DNA of 64,000 nt from Prauserella endophytica (GTDB taxonomy: Bacteria; Actinomycetota; Actinomycetes; Mycobacteriales; Pseudonocardiaceae), in the NCBI RefSeq assembly GCF_005146945.1, contig NZ_SWMS01000007.1, positions 186,001 to 250,000 of the forward strand, in the 5' to 3' direction. A model generated the notes under the pieces. That model was given only the letters and a program-made list of their open reading frames with translations, was not told the origin of the DNA and made no database searches. Shown here one piece after another: positions 7,756 to 15,876 of this stretch (the stretch's first letter is position 1; each line of letters starts with the position of its first letter). The translations under genes were made by a program, and so were the position numbers.

Positions 7756-8712
7756 ATGCGCTTCATCTTCCACTATCCCGAGGCCGGCGGCCCTGACGGC
7801 GACGCGCTCGCCGCCGGGCCACTGCACGAGGTGGCGGCCGCGGCGGAACGCGCGGGATTCGCCGGGCTTTCGCTCAGCGAGCACCCCGTGCCGGGAGCCC
7901 GCTGGCTCGCCTCCGGCGGCCACCAGACGCTGGACCCGTTCGTCGCGCTCGGCTACGCGGCCGCCGCGACACGACGGCTGCGGCTGCTCACCTACCTCGC
8001 GGTCGCGCCGTACCGGAACCCGTTCCTGCTCGCGAAGGCGGCGGCGACACTCGACCGGCTCTCCGGAGGGCGGCTGATCCTCGGGCTCGGCACGGGCTAC
8101 CAGAAGAGCGAGTTCCATGCGCTCGGCGTCGACTTCGCGGAGCGCAACGCGCTGTTCGACGAGGTGCTGGATGTGCTCCCGCTGCACTGGAGCGGCACGC
8201 CGTTCAGCTATCAGGGCAGGCATTTCAGCGCGCGCGACGTCGTCGCGCTGCCCCGCCCGGCGCAGGATCCGGTCCCGGTCTGGATCGGCGGGAACTCCGC
8301 GCTCACCCGCCGCCGCGTCGCCGCGCGCGCCCAGGGCTGGATGCCGATGAGCGGCGGGGCCGAGCTGAGCACCACCGCGCGCACGCCCGCGCTCGGCTCA
8401 CTCGACGAGCTGGCCACCACGATCGCCGCCCTGCGGGAACAGGCGAAGGGGCCGCACCCGATCGACGTCGCGTACTCCTACCAGGGCAAGGGAATCCACT
8501 CCCCCACGGTCGACGCGGACCGCCACCGCGAGGCGTTCGCGCGGATCGAGAAGGCCGGTGTCACGTGGATCGTGGTGTCGAGCGGAACGCGCACCCTCGA
8601 GGCCACGCTCGAGTTTCTGGACGGTTTCGGCTCCACGTACCTGCCGGGCGGAGGTGACGCGGCATGGGCTGGTTCGCCGAGCGAGCCGGGCTCGACGGCA
8701 CCGTCGCGCTGA
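7756..8712 (+). CDS. LLM-class F420-dependent oxidoreductase (TIGR03619-like)
   Basis: 318-aa luciferase-like TIM-barrel protein. I place the start at the ATG (MRFIFHYPEAGG), which has GAGG six bases ahead; a GTG six bases earlier is also in frame. Features include AERAGFAGLSLSEH near the N-terminus, the DRLSGGRLILGLGTGYQKSEF stretch lining the flavin/F420 site, and PVPVWIGGNSALTRRR. These match the probable F420-dependent group named after Rv2161c, from memory and not searched. The tail overlaps the next SDR start by about 49 nt, so the genes are tightly linked. Substrate unknown. Confidence 0.88.
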   Translation: MRFIFHYPEAGGPDGDALAAGPLHEVAAAAERAGFAGLSLSEHPVPGARWLASGGHQTLDPFVALGYAAAATRRLRLLTYLAVAPYRNPFLLAKAAATLDRLSGGRLILGLGTGYQKSEFHALGVDFAERNALFDEVLDVLPLHWSGTPFSYQGRHFSARDVVALPRPAQDPVPVWIGGNSALTRRRVAARAQGWMPMSGGAELSTTARTPALGSLDELATTIAALREQAKGPHPIDVAYSYQGKGIHSPTVDADRHREAFARIEKAGVTWIVVSSGTRTLEATLEFLDGFGSTYLPGGGDAAWAGSPSEPGSTAPSR

Positions 8713-9530
8713 TCACCGGCGGGGCAGGCGGGCTGGGCGAGGCGATCGCACTGGACCTCGCCGCCAACGGGGTGCGCCTCGCGGTGCTCGACATCGACGG
8801 CGCGGCGGCCGGAGCCCTCCGGAACCGGCTGGAAGGTCAGGCCCTCGTGCACGAGGGCGACGCCCGCGACCCCGAGGCGCTCGGTGCGCTGTTCGCCGCC
8901 GTGGACGCACGGTGGGGCAGGCTCGACACGCTCGTGAACCTCGTCGGCGGCACGTTCCGCGCCGCGTTCACCGACACCACGCCGAAGGGCTGGGACGCGC
9001 TGCTGCGCACCAACCTGCTCCACGTGCTGCACGCGTGCTCGCTCGCCGTGCCGCGCATGAAGGCGGGCGGGCGCGGCGGGAGCATCGTCAACGTCACCAC
9101 GATCGAGGCGCACCGGGCGGCCCCCGGCTTCGCCGTGTACTCGGCGGCCAAGGCCGCGGTGGAGCAGTTCGCGAGAAGCCTCGCCGTCGAGCTCGCCCCG
9201 GACGGAATCCGGGTCAACAACATCGCGCCCGACTACACACCCACACCCAACATGGCGCGGTTCGCCGGCAACGGCCAGGCGGGCGCGGGCGTCGGCGTGA
9301 CGATCCCGATGGGCAGGGCTGGCCGGGTCACCGACGTGTCGGGCTGCGCCGTGTTCCTCGCGTCCGGGCTGTCCGCCTACGTCACGGGAACCACGCTGCA
9401 CCCCGACGGCGGCACGTTCGCCTCGTCGGGGTGGCTCAACTGGCCGGGCTCGGGCTGGTCGACACAGCCGCCCCCGTCGCTACTGACCGGCGAGGCGGGC
9501 GGCGATGGGAGCGAAGGTGTCGAGCTGTGA
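8664..9530 (+). CDS. SDR family oxidoreductase
   Basis: 288-aa short-chain dehydrogenase. The cofactor motif TGGAGGLG is near residues 18-25, the NNAG position reads NLVG, and the catalytic segment is VTTIEAHRAAPGFAVYSAAKAA (Tyr-x3-Lys). The C-terminus carries YVTGTTLHPDGG and a short extension rich in Trp, Gly and Pro. It starts inside the end of the preceding LLM gene, and its last 51 nt overlap the end of the convergent LLM gene at 9480. It likely works with that LLM enzyme on the same alcohol or ketone. Confidence 0.88.
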   Translation: MGWFAERAGLDGTVALITGGAGGLGEAIALDLAANGVRLAVLDIDGAAAGALRNRLEGQALVHEGDARDPEALGALFAAVDARWGRLDTLVNLVGGTFRAAFTDTTPKGWDALLRTNLLHVLHACSLAVPRMKAGGRGGSIVNVTTIEAHRAAPGFAVYSAAKAAVEQFARSLAVELAPDGIRVNNIAPDYTPTPNMARFAGNGQAGAGVGVTIPMGRAGRVTDVSGCAVFLASGLSAYVTGTTLHPDGGTFASSGWLNWPGSGWSTQPPPSLLTGEAGGDGSEGVEL

Positions 9531-10451
9531 CTGCTGGACGCTGACATAGTTCACGCCCAGAGCCTCGCGCCGCGCGCACAGCCGGTCGGCGATCTCCCCC
9601 GCCGAGCCGACGAGCACGTTCGGATGTTCCCGCAGGCCGTCGGCGGACACCCGCATGCGCTCGGCGACCAGCGTGAGCGCCGCGTCCACGTCTCCGGTGA
9701 CCTCGGTGAAGTACGGCGAGCTCTCGATGTCGAGGTCGGCGAAGCGCTCACCCGCGGCCTCCCGGACGAAGCCCAGCCTGCGTGCCGCCTCCTCGTGCGG
9801 GGTCAGCCCCTCGTCGTTGACGGGATCGAACGGCACGTTGGAGATGCTCACGATGTCGGCCTCGCGCGCGGCCAGCGACAGCACGCGTTTGCGCCCGCCG
9901 CCGATCATGATCGGCGGGTGCGGCCGCTGCACCGGCAGCGGCAGGCCGGTGTAGCCCGTCGCGGTGGAGAACTCGCCGCGATGGTCCAGTTCGGCGCCTG
10001 CCCAGTGGGCCTTGACGAGCGCGACCACCTCGGCGAGCTTCGCGACCCGCCGGGGCGCCGGCGCGAACGGGACTCCCATGGCGCGGTACTCCGGTTCGCT
10101 CCAGCCCGCGCCGATGCCGAACTCGAGCCTGCCCTCGGAGAGCAGGTCCAGCGTGGCCGCCTCCTTGGCCAGCACCGCGGGCACGTGGTAGTCGGCGCAG
10201 AAGACGCGACAGCCCACGCGGAGGGTCTCGGTGACCGCGGCCGCGGTCGCGATCGCGGCGATCGGCGCGAGGTGCTGCGGCGGCAGTCTCGCCTCCCGGC
10301 TCGCGGGACCCCGGCCAAGGTAGTGATCGGCCACGAACAGCGTGGAGAACCCGAGGTCTTCGGCTTTCCTGGCGAGCTCGCGCCATTCGGCCGCCGACGT
10401 CGCCTTGGTGGCCTGCACCGCGAAGCGGAAGGAACGCGTCTTCGTCGTCAC
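9480..10451 (-). CDS. LLM-class F420-dependent oxidoreductase (TIGR03621-like)
   Basis: 323-aa luciferase-like protein beginning MTTKTRSFRFAVQATKATSA. The ARKAEDLGFSTLFVADHYLG segment, LRVGCRVFCADYHVPAVLAKEA and the GIGAGWSEPEYRAMG stretch resemble the probable F420-dependent group named after MSMEG_2516 (recollection, not a search). Single leftward gene, divergent from the operon starting at 10513, with two operator copies in the 61-bp gap. The C-terminal 51 nt overlap the convergent SDR. Reaction unknown; ketone reduction or flavin-dependent oxygenation are both possible. Confidence 0.88.
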   Translation of the reverse strand: MTTKTRSFRFAVQATKATSAAEWRELARKAEDLGFSTLFVADHYLGRGPASREARLPPQHLAPIAAIATAAAVTETLRVGCRVFCADYHVPAVLAKEAATLDLLSEGRLEFGIGAGWSEPEYRAMGVPFAPAPRRVAKLAEVVALVKAHWAGAELDHRGEFSTATGYTGLPLPVQRPHPPIMIGGGRKRVLSLAAREADIVSISNVPFDPVNDEGLTPHEEAARRLGFVREAAGERFADLDIESSPYFTEVTGDVDAALTLVAERMRVSADGLREHPNVLVGSAGEIADRLCARREALGVNYVSVQQSQLDTFAPIAARLAGQ

Positions 10452-10456
10452 CCCTT

Positions 10457-10471
10457 GAGAATATCATCTCC
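10457..10471. promoter_or_regulatory. Operator copy GAGAATATCATCTCC
   Basis: Imperfect copy of the 15-bp cluster palindrome, 5 bp upstream of the leftward LLM gene start. It is centred 21 bp from the perfect copy at 10478, so two dimers could bind on the same face of the helix. Confidence 0.5.
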
Positions 10472-10477
10472 ATATCG

Positions 10478-10492
10478 GAGAATGTGCTTCTC
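10478..10492. promoter_or_regulatory. Strong operator copy GAGAATGTGCTTCTC within a 19-bp palindrome
   Basis: The 15-bp core sits inside CGGAGAA-tgtgc-TTCTCCG (10476-10494), a perfect inverted repeat with 7-bp arms. It lies 20 bp upstream of the 6-oxocamphor hydrolase-like gene at 10513 and in the divergent promoter with the LLM gene. It is the best-conserved symmetric copy of the motif in the window. Confidence 0.7.
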
Positions 10493-10512
10493 CGAAGTTG
10501 GAAGGGGCAGGG

Positions 10513-11370
10513 ATGGTCAAACGGACGAGGTTCAGCGAGTACCAGAACCGGTACGCCAACTACCGGTTCGAGCTGAGCGAGGACGGCATCCTGCTCATGC
10601 AGTGCCACACCGACGGCGGCTCCCTCGTGTGGGACTGGAAGGCGCACGACGAGATGGCCGACGCCTTCGCCGACGTCGCGGGCGACCGCGAGATCAAGTG
10701 CCTGATCCACACGGGAACCGGCGAGAACTACAACGCGAACTGGGGACTGCTGCCGAACGGCGAGCCGCCCGAGGAACCCGTCTACCAGGCGATGCCGGGT
10801 GAGCGCGGACTGTGGAAGCTCGACGAGAAGGCCTGGTACAACCGCAATCTCCAGTTCAACGTCCTCGATGTCGACGTGCCGATGATCAGCGCCGTCAACG
10901 GGCCCTGCAACATCCACTCCGAGGTCCCGCTGATGGGCGACATCGTGCTCGCCTCCGAGGACGCGTGGTTCCAGGACGTCTCGCACTTCCCCCGTGGCCA
11001 GGTGCCCGGTGACGGTCAGCACATCATCTGGAACTTCCTCTGTGGACACAACCGCGGCCGTTACCTGTTGCTCACCGGCAAGAAGCTCAGCGCGCGGGAG
11101 GCGCTCGACTGGGGCGCGGTGGCCGAGGTGCTGCCGAAGGACCAGCTGCTGGACCGGGCGTGGGAGCTCGCGCACGAGCTCGTGAAGCGCCCGCCGCTCG
11201 TGCTGCGCTACACCCGCCAGCTGTTCACCCAGGAGCTCAAACGCGCCTTCCTCAACGAGGTCGGCCACGGCGTCGCCCGCGAGACCTACGCGCAGCGCGG
11301 GTTCTTCCCGTTCGGCGGCGGAATGGAACCGCTGGACCGGGCTTGGGACGACAAGCCCTGGTCGGGCTGA
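10513..11370 (+). CDS. 6-oxocamphor hydrolase-like crotonase-fold enzyme (beta-diketone hydrolase)
   Basis: 285-aa crotonase-superfamily protein that I recognise as close to Rhodococcus 6-oxocamphor hydrolase, which cleaves a cyclic 1,3-diketone by a retro-Claisen reaction without CoA. Shared hallmarks are an N-terminal FSEYQNRYANYR, SLVWDWKAHDE with Trp40 and His45 at the same positions as in that enzyme, VNGPCNIHSEVP (His135), DVSHFPRG (His158) and QVPGDGQH (Asp167). His135, His158 and Asp167 match the catalytic His122, His145 and Asp154 as I recall them. It differs by an insert of about 13 residues near 80-100. First gene of the eight-gene rightward operon. It likely opens a ring to a keto acid. 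Confidence 0.8.
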   Translation: MVKRTRFSEYQNRYANYRFELSEDGILLMQCHTDGGSLVWDWKAHDEMADAFADVAGDREIKCLIHTGTGENYNANWGLLPNGEPPEEPVYQAMPGERGLWKLDEKAWYNRNLQFNVLDVDVPMISAVNGPCNIHSEVPLMGDIVLASEDAWFQDVSHFPRGQVPGDGQHIIWNFLCGHNRGRYLLLTGKKLSAREALDWGAVAEVLPKDQLLDRAWELAHELVKRPPLVLRYTRQLFTQELKRAFLNEVGHGVARETYAQRGFFPFGGGMEPLDRAWDDKPWSG

Positions 11371-11384
11371 CGGGACGCGGCGCC

Positions 11385-12575
11385 ATGCACGCACTCGACG
11401 GCATTCGCGTTCTCGATCTGGGGACCTACCTCGCGGGCCCGTTCTGCGCGACCGTGCTCGGGGAGTTCGGGGCCGAGGTCATCAAGGTCGAGCGGCCGGG
11501 CACCGGCGACAACCTGCGCCGCTTCGGCACCGGCACCGAGTGCGGCGACACACTCGTGTGGCTCAGCGAGAGCCGCAACAAGCGGTCGGTGACGATCGAC
11601 CTCGGTGATCCGAGGGGCACCGAACTCGCCAGGGAACTGATCGCCGGCGCGGACGTGGTGATCGAGAACTTCCGGCCCGGCGTGCTGGAGCGCCTGAACC
11701 TCGGCTACGACGTCATCCAGGAGCTGAATCCGCGCGCGATCCTGCTGCGGGTCTCCGCCTACGGGCAGTCTGGCCCCAACCGGGACCTGCCCGGCTTCGC
11801 CAGGATCGCCCACGCCTTCTCCGGGCTCGCGCTGCTGGCGGGCGAGCCCGACGGTCCGCCCGTCACGCCGGGCTCGACGTCGCTGGCCGACTACGTCACC
11901 GGGCTCTACGGCGTGATCGGTGTGCTGCTCGCCCTGCGCGCCAGGGAGGCCACGGGACGCGGGCAGTGCATCGACCTCGCGCTGTACGAGACGATCTTCC
12001 GGGCCCTCGACGAGCTGGTGCCCGCCTACCAGCAGTCCGGGTTCGTCCGGGAACGGATGGGCGCCGACACGGTCAACGTGCTCCCGCACAGCCACTACCG
12101 GACTCGGGACGGGCACTGGATCGCCATCGCGTGCACCAACGACGACATGTTCGCCAGGCTCGCCAAGGCCATGGAGCGGCCCGAGCTGGCGGACCCCGGC
12201 GAGCTGGGCACCACGCGGGCGAGGCTCGCCGCCCGCGACCGGGTCAACGAGCTGGTGTCCGGGTGGGTGGGCACGCTGACCCGCGACGAGGTGCTCGCCC
12301 GCTGCCGCGAGGCGCAGGTACCCGCGGGACCGCTGCACTCGGTCGCCGACATCTTCGCCGATCCCCAGTACCGGCACCGCGAGAACATCGTCCTCGCCGA
12401 CTCCCGGATCGGGCCCCTGGCCGTGCCGGGCGTGCTGCCGTCGCTGTCGGACACTCCCGGCGAGATCCGCTGGCTCGGCCCCGCGCTCGGGGCGGACACC
12501 GACGACGTGCTCACCGGCCTGCTGCACCGCACCGAGGCCGAGATCGCCCGCCTGCGCGCGGACGGCGTCGTCTGA
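11385..12575 (+). CDS. CaiB/BaiF family III CoA-transferase
   Basis: 396-aa family III CoA-transferase, moving CoA between acyl-CoA and a free acid. N-terminal LDGIRVLDLGTYLAGPFC, then LGEFGAEVIKVERPGTGD, NKRSVTIDLGDPRG and NFRPGVLERL are the family signatures. The catalytic aspartate is Asp169 in SLADYVTG, the same number as in formyl-CoA transferase. It starts 14 nt after the retro-Claisen-type hydrolase. It therefore plausibly activates the ring-opened keto acid to its CoA thioester for beta-oxidation by the enzymes at 21-24 kb. Confidence 0.92.
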   Translation: MHALDGIRVLDLGTYLAGPFCATVLGEFGAEVIKVERPGTGDNLRRFGTGTECGDTLVWLSESRNKRSVTIDLGDPRGTELARELIAGADVVIENFRPGVLERLNLGYDVIQELNPRAILLRVSAYGQSGPNRDLPGFARIAHAFSGLALLAGEPDGPPVTPGSTSLADYVTGLYGVIGVLLALRAREATGRGQCIDLALYETIFRALDELVPAYQQSGFVRERMGADTVNVLPHSHYRTRDGHWIAIACTNDDMFARLAKAMERPELADPGELGTTRARLAARDRVNELVSGWVGTLTRDEVLARCREAQVPAGPLHSVADIFADPQYRHRENIVLADSRIGPLAVPGVLPSLSDTPGEIRWLGPALGADTDDVLTGLLHRTEAEIARLRADGVV

Positions 12576-12606
12576 ACTCGAACCCACAGGAGGAAAGGCG
12601 GAAGCC

Positions 12607-13899
12607 ATGACAGGCATTCAGGAACGGCTGGCCACGGGGAAGGGCAAGTTCACCCCCCTCTACCCGGAGCTGGGCACCGGTCCGGTGAGCTACGAGGACT
12701 CGATCTCGCAGGAGTTCTTCGAGGCCGAGCGCGACGCGGTGTTCCGGCGCTCGTGGCTGAAGGTCGGCCGCGTGGAACAGGTGCCGAGGACCGGCAGCTA
12801 CTTCACCAGGGACCTTCCGGGACTCGGCTCGATCGTGGTGGTGCGGCAGGCGGACGGCTCCGTGGCGGCGTTCCACAACGTCTGCGCGCACCGCGGCAAC
12901 AAGGTCGTCTGGCAGGAGCATCCCGGTGAGGAGACGAAGGGCTTCTGCCGCGAGTTCTCGTGCAAGTACCACGGCTGGCGGTACGGGCTCGACGGCCGCG
13001 TCACGCACGTCACCAACGAGGAGCAGTTCTTCGGGCTCGACAAGAGCGCGCTCGGGATGCCGAGGGTGCACTGTGACACGTGGGCCGGGTTCATCTTCGT
13101 CAACTTCGCCAGGGACGCCGAGCCCCTGAGCGGGTTCCTCGGCGACCGCATGCTCGAGCTGGAGAGCTACCCCTTCGGTGAGATGACGCAGCACTTCGGC
13201 TACAAGACCCGGATCAAGGGCAACTGGAAGCTCTCGATCGACGCGGTGCTGGAGTGGTACCACCCGCCGTACGTGCACGGCCGGTTCATCGACCCCGACG
13301 TATCCAAGGCCGAGAAGCTCGTGCCGCCGGTGGACGCCTACCACTACGACATCTTCGAGCCGCACATGCTCACCTCCGTGCCGGGGCCGCCGCCGCTTCC
13401 GCCGCGCGAGCCGGGCGCGCTCGGCCCCGCCCGGCGCGACCAGAAGTGGGTGTACCGCCTCTTCCGCGCGGGGCTGTTCGGTCCCGACGACGTCCCCGAC
13501 GTCGGGCCGCTGCCGGCTGCTCTCAACAAGGGCCGGATCAACTCGTGGGGCAACGACTCCTTCTGGCTGTTCCCCAACTTCTCGTTCCAGATCTGGGCGC
13601 GGAACTTCTACATCACCTACCAGTACTGGCCCGAGAGCCTCGACTCGCACACCTACGAGCTCGACATCTACTTCCCCCCGCCGCGCAACGCGCAGGAGCG
13701 ACTGGCGCAGGAACTGGTGGCGGACAGCACGATCGAGTTCGCGATGCAGGACTCCAACACGGTCGAGGCCACCCATTCGGCGCTGGCGACCCGCGCCAAC
13801 GGGAAGTTCCACCTCTCCGACCAGGAGCTGCTGATCCGCAACTTCCACAAGGTCATCCGCGACGCGGTGGCCGCGCACCAGAGCTCGGGCGAAAGGTAG
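12607..13899 (+). CDS. Rieske non-heme iron oxygenase, alpha subunit
   Basis: 430-aa oxygenase component of a ring-hydroxylating-type system. The Rieske [2Fe-2S] site is Cys93-x-His95 (NVCAHRGN) and Cys119-x2-His122 (CKYHGWRYG). The mononuclear iron site shows DAVLEWYHPPYVH with His219 and His224; the third carboxylate ligand is expected near the C-terminal half. Preceded by AGGAGG. No beta subunit or dedicated ferredoxin is adjacent, as in two-component KshA/B- or VanA/B-like systems. The likely reductase partner is the KshB-like flavoprotein at 17402. It would hydroxylate or demethylate an alicyclic or aromatic substrate. Confidence 0.92.
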   Translation: MTGIQERLATGKGKFTPLYPELGTGPVSYEDSISQEFFEAERDAVFRRSWLKVGRVEQVPRTGSYFTRDLPGLGSIVVVRQADGSVAAFHNVCAHRGNKVVWQEHPGEETKGFCREFSCKYHGWRYGLDGRVTHVTNEEQFFGLDKSALGMPRVHCDTWAGFIFVNFARDAEPLSGFLGDRMLELESYPFGEMTQHFGYKTRIKGNWKLSIDAVLEWYHPPYVHGRFIDPDVSKAEKLVPPVDAYHYDIFEPHMLTSVPGPPPLPPREPGALGPARRDQKWVYRLFRAGLFGPDDVPDVGPLPAALNKGRINSWGNDSFWLFPNFSFQIWARNFYITYQYWPESLDSHTYELDIYFPPPRNAQERLAQELVADSTIEFAMQDSNTVEATHSALATRANGKFHLSDQELLIRNFHKVIRDAVAAHQSSGER

Positions 13900-13909
13900 G
13901 AGCGAACCG

Positions 13910-14251
13910 ATGACGAACCAGGCCACCACCCTGCCCGAGTCCTTCCGCGAGCTCGAGCCGTACGTCGCCGACTGGGCGCTGCCGACGCGCCAGGAACGCT
14001 ACGACATGCGGCTGTCGAAGACCATCGACGAGCTCGGCGAGTTCTACGACGCCATCGCCCCGAGGGCGGAGGAGGCGATCGGCTACCTCAACGAGCTGGA
14101 CCTGAACGACCTGCCCGACGACGCCACGCGACTGCTGCACCTGCTGTACTCGATGGTCCTGGTGTCCTATCCGGTCAACGTCTTCAAACAGCCCAGGATC
14201 CCCGACTCCGGCGCCGCGTTCTTCGACACGGTCGCCGAACCTTCGGTCTGA
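13910..14251 (+). CDS. Small uncharacterised acidic protein, Rieske-operon partner
   Basis: 113-aa protein without a recognised domain. It begins MTNQATTLPESFRELEPYVA and is acidic and helical, with LPTRQERYDMRLSKTIDELG and EEAIGYLNELDLNDLPDDAT. There is no cysteine, signal peptide or membrane segment. The start lies 10 nt after the Rieske oxygenase, with the AGGAG ribosome site overlapping that gene's stop. It could be a small subunit, chaperone or stabiliser of the oxygenase. That is inference from position only. Confidence 0.75.
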   Translation: MTNQATTLPESFRELEPYVADWALPTRQERYDMRLSKTIDELGEFYDAIAPRAEEAIGYLNELDLNDLPDDATRLLHLLYSMVLVSYPVNVFKQPRIPDSGAAFFDTVAEPSV

Positions 14252-14265
14252 AAAGGACAGCGAGT

Positions 14266-15102
14266 ATGGGAAGCACCGTCACCGAACTGACCCCCACCAC
14301 CGGTGTGGAGATCACCGGGCTGTCGGGCGCCAAACTGGTCGACCGCGGCGTCGCCGACGAATGCCTCGCGGCGCTCGACCGGCGCGGCGTCGTGGTCTTC
14401 CGCGAGGCCGGGGTCGACGACGATCAGCTTGTCGCCTTCAGCCGCCTGCTCGGCGAGGTCGTGCCGCTGCCGATGGGCGGCGACAAGGCCCACCCCGAGA
14501 TCCAGCGGATCACGCGGGACCCGGCCAAGAGCAAGCTGGCAGCCTACCGCGAGGCCACGTTCTTCTGGCACATCGACGGCACCACCGACGAGGTGCCGAA
14601 CAAGGCCACGGTGCTGACAGCGCGGCAGGTCTCCGACGACGGAGGCGGGGACACCGAGTTCGCCAACACCTTCGCCGCCTACGAGGCGCTTCCGGCCGCC
14701 GAGAAGGCCGAGCTGGAGGGGCTGCGCGTCGTGCACAGCTTCGCCGCCTCCCAGCTGCTGGTGCAGCCGAACCCGTCTCCGAAGGAGCGCGCCGCGTGGG
14801 ACCGCAACCCCACACGCGAGCACCCGCTGGTCTGGACCCGCCGCAACGGCCGCAAGTCACTGCTGGTCGGCGCTACGGCGGGTGAGGTCGTCGGCCGCGA
14901 GCCGGCGGAGGGCAAGGCACTGCTCGACCGGTTGCTCACGTGGGCGACCCAGCCGAAGTTCGTGCTACGGCACCGTTGGCGGCCGGGCGACCTCGTGGTC
15001 TGGGACAACACGGGCATGCTCCACCGCGCGCTGCCCTACAGCGCCACGTCCGCACGGCTGATGCACCGGACGTCGCTCGCGGGCGAGGAGAAGGTCGCAT
15101 GA
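14266..15102 (+). CDS. TauD/TfdA-family Fe(II)/2-oxoglutarate-dependent dioxygenase
   Basis: 278-aa dioxygenase coupling 2-oxoglutarate decarboxylation to substrate hydroxylation. The facial triad is His102-x-Asp104 (FFWHIDGT) and distal His253 (GMLHRALPY), followed by the 2-oxoglutarate-binding Arg in SARLMHRTSLAG. Length and motif spacing fit the TauD/TfdA family. Its TGA overlaps the ATG of the next SDR (ATGA), so alcohol formation and oxidation may be coupled. Substrate unknown; it is the third oxygenase type in this operon besides the Rieske enzyme and the P450. Confidence 0.9.
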   Translation: MGSTVTELTPTTGVEITGLSGAKLVDRGVADECLAALDRRGVVVFREAGVDDDQLVAFSRLLGEVVPLPMGGDKAHPEIQRITRDPAKSKLAAYREATFFWHIDGTTDEVPNKATVLTARQVSDDGGGDTEFANTFAAYEALPAAEKAELEGLRVVHSFAASQLLVQPNPSPKERAAWDRNPTREHPLVWTRRNGRKSLLVGATAGEVVGREPAEGKALLDRLLTWATQPKFVLRHRWRPGDLVVWDNTGMLHRALPYSATSARLMHRTSLAGEEKVA

Positions 15103-15854
15103 GCCTGCGGCGCACCGCGCTCGTCACCGGCGGCGGTTCCGGCATCGGGCGAGCGATCGCGCTGCGGCTCGGCGCCGACGGGTTCGCCACCGCCGTCCTC
15201 GACCTCGACGCCGAGGCGGCCGAGCGGGTGGCGGTGGAGGCGCGGGACAAGGGTTACGAGGCGCGGGCGTTCGGCGGCGTCGACGTGTCCGACCGCGGCC
15301 AGGTGGACGCCGCGGTGCGGGAGGTCCACGACAGTCTCGGCCCCGTACTGGTGCTGGTGAACAACGCGGGTCTGACCGGGTTCAAGAAGTTCCTGCACAT
15401 CACCGACGAGATCTGGGACCGGATGCTGGCGGTGAACCTCAGCGGCCCCTTCTACTGCGCGCAGGCGGTGGTACCCGACATGGTCGAGGCCGGCTGGGGC
15501 CGGATCGTCAACATCTCCTCGTCCAGCGCCCAGTCGGGCCAGCAGTTCATGACGCACTACGTGGCGTCGAAGGCCGGTCTCGTCGGGCTCACCAAGGCGC
15601 TGGCACTGGAGCTGGGCCCGCAGGGGATCACCGTGAACACCATCCCGCCCGGGTTCGTCGACACCCCGATGCTGCGCGCGTCGGAGGAGCACGGGCTGCT
15701 CGGCGGGACCGTCGACCACCACGCCGAACTGACACCGGTGCGACGGCCCGGCAGGCCCGAGGACATCGCCGCAGCCTGCGCCTTCCTCGTCTCCGAGGAA
15801 GCGGGCTACGTCACGGGGCAGGTCATCGGCGTCAACGGCGGACGCAACACCTGA
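15099..15854 (+). CDS. SDR family oxidoreductase
   Basis: 251-aa classical SDR. Cofactor motif VTGGGSGIG near residues 9-17, NNAG after beta-4, catalytic Ser and Tyr-x3-Lys in NISSSSAQSGQQFMTHYVASKAG, and a YVTGQVIGVNGGR end typical of the FabG-like group. The start is a 4-nt overlap with the dioxygenase gene. It likely oxidises the hydroxyl introduced by the dioxygenase or by the P450 just downstream, making a ketone for later ring cleavage. Confidence 0.92.
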   Translation: MSLRRTALVTGGGSGIGRAIALRLGADGFATAVLDLDAEAAERVAVEARDKGYEARAFGGVDVSDRGQVDAAVREVHDSLGPVLVLVNNAGLTGFKKFLHITDEIWDRMLAVNLSGPFYCAQAVVPDMVEAGWGRIVNISSSSAQSGQQFMTHYVASKAGLVGLTKALALELGPQGITVNTIPPGFVDTPMLRASEEHGLLGGTVDHHAELTPVRRPGRPEDIAAACAFLVSEEAGYVTGQVIGVNGGRNT

Positions 15855-15876
15855 CATCGAAGGGAACGGACACACG

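Noticed and set aside
9748-11394. 548-codon leftward frame over the hydrolase gene
   Set aside because: Low-complexity Arg/Gly/Val-rich translation with no motif. The other strand encodes a complete 6-oxocamphor hydrolase-like enzyme and an LLM gene.
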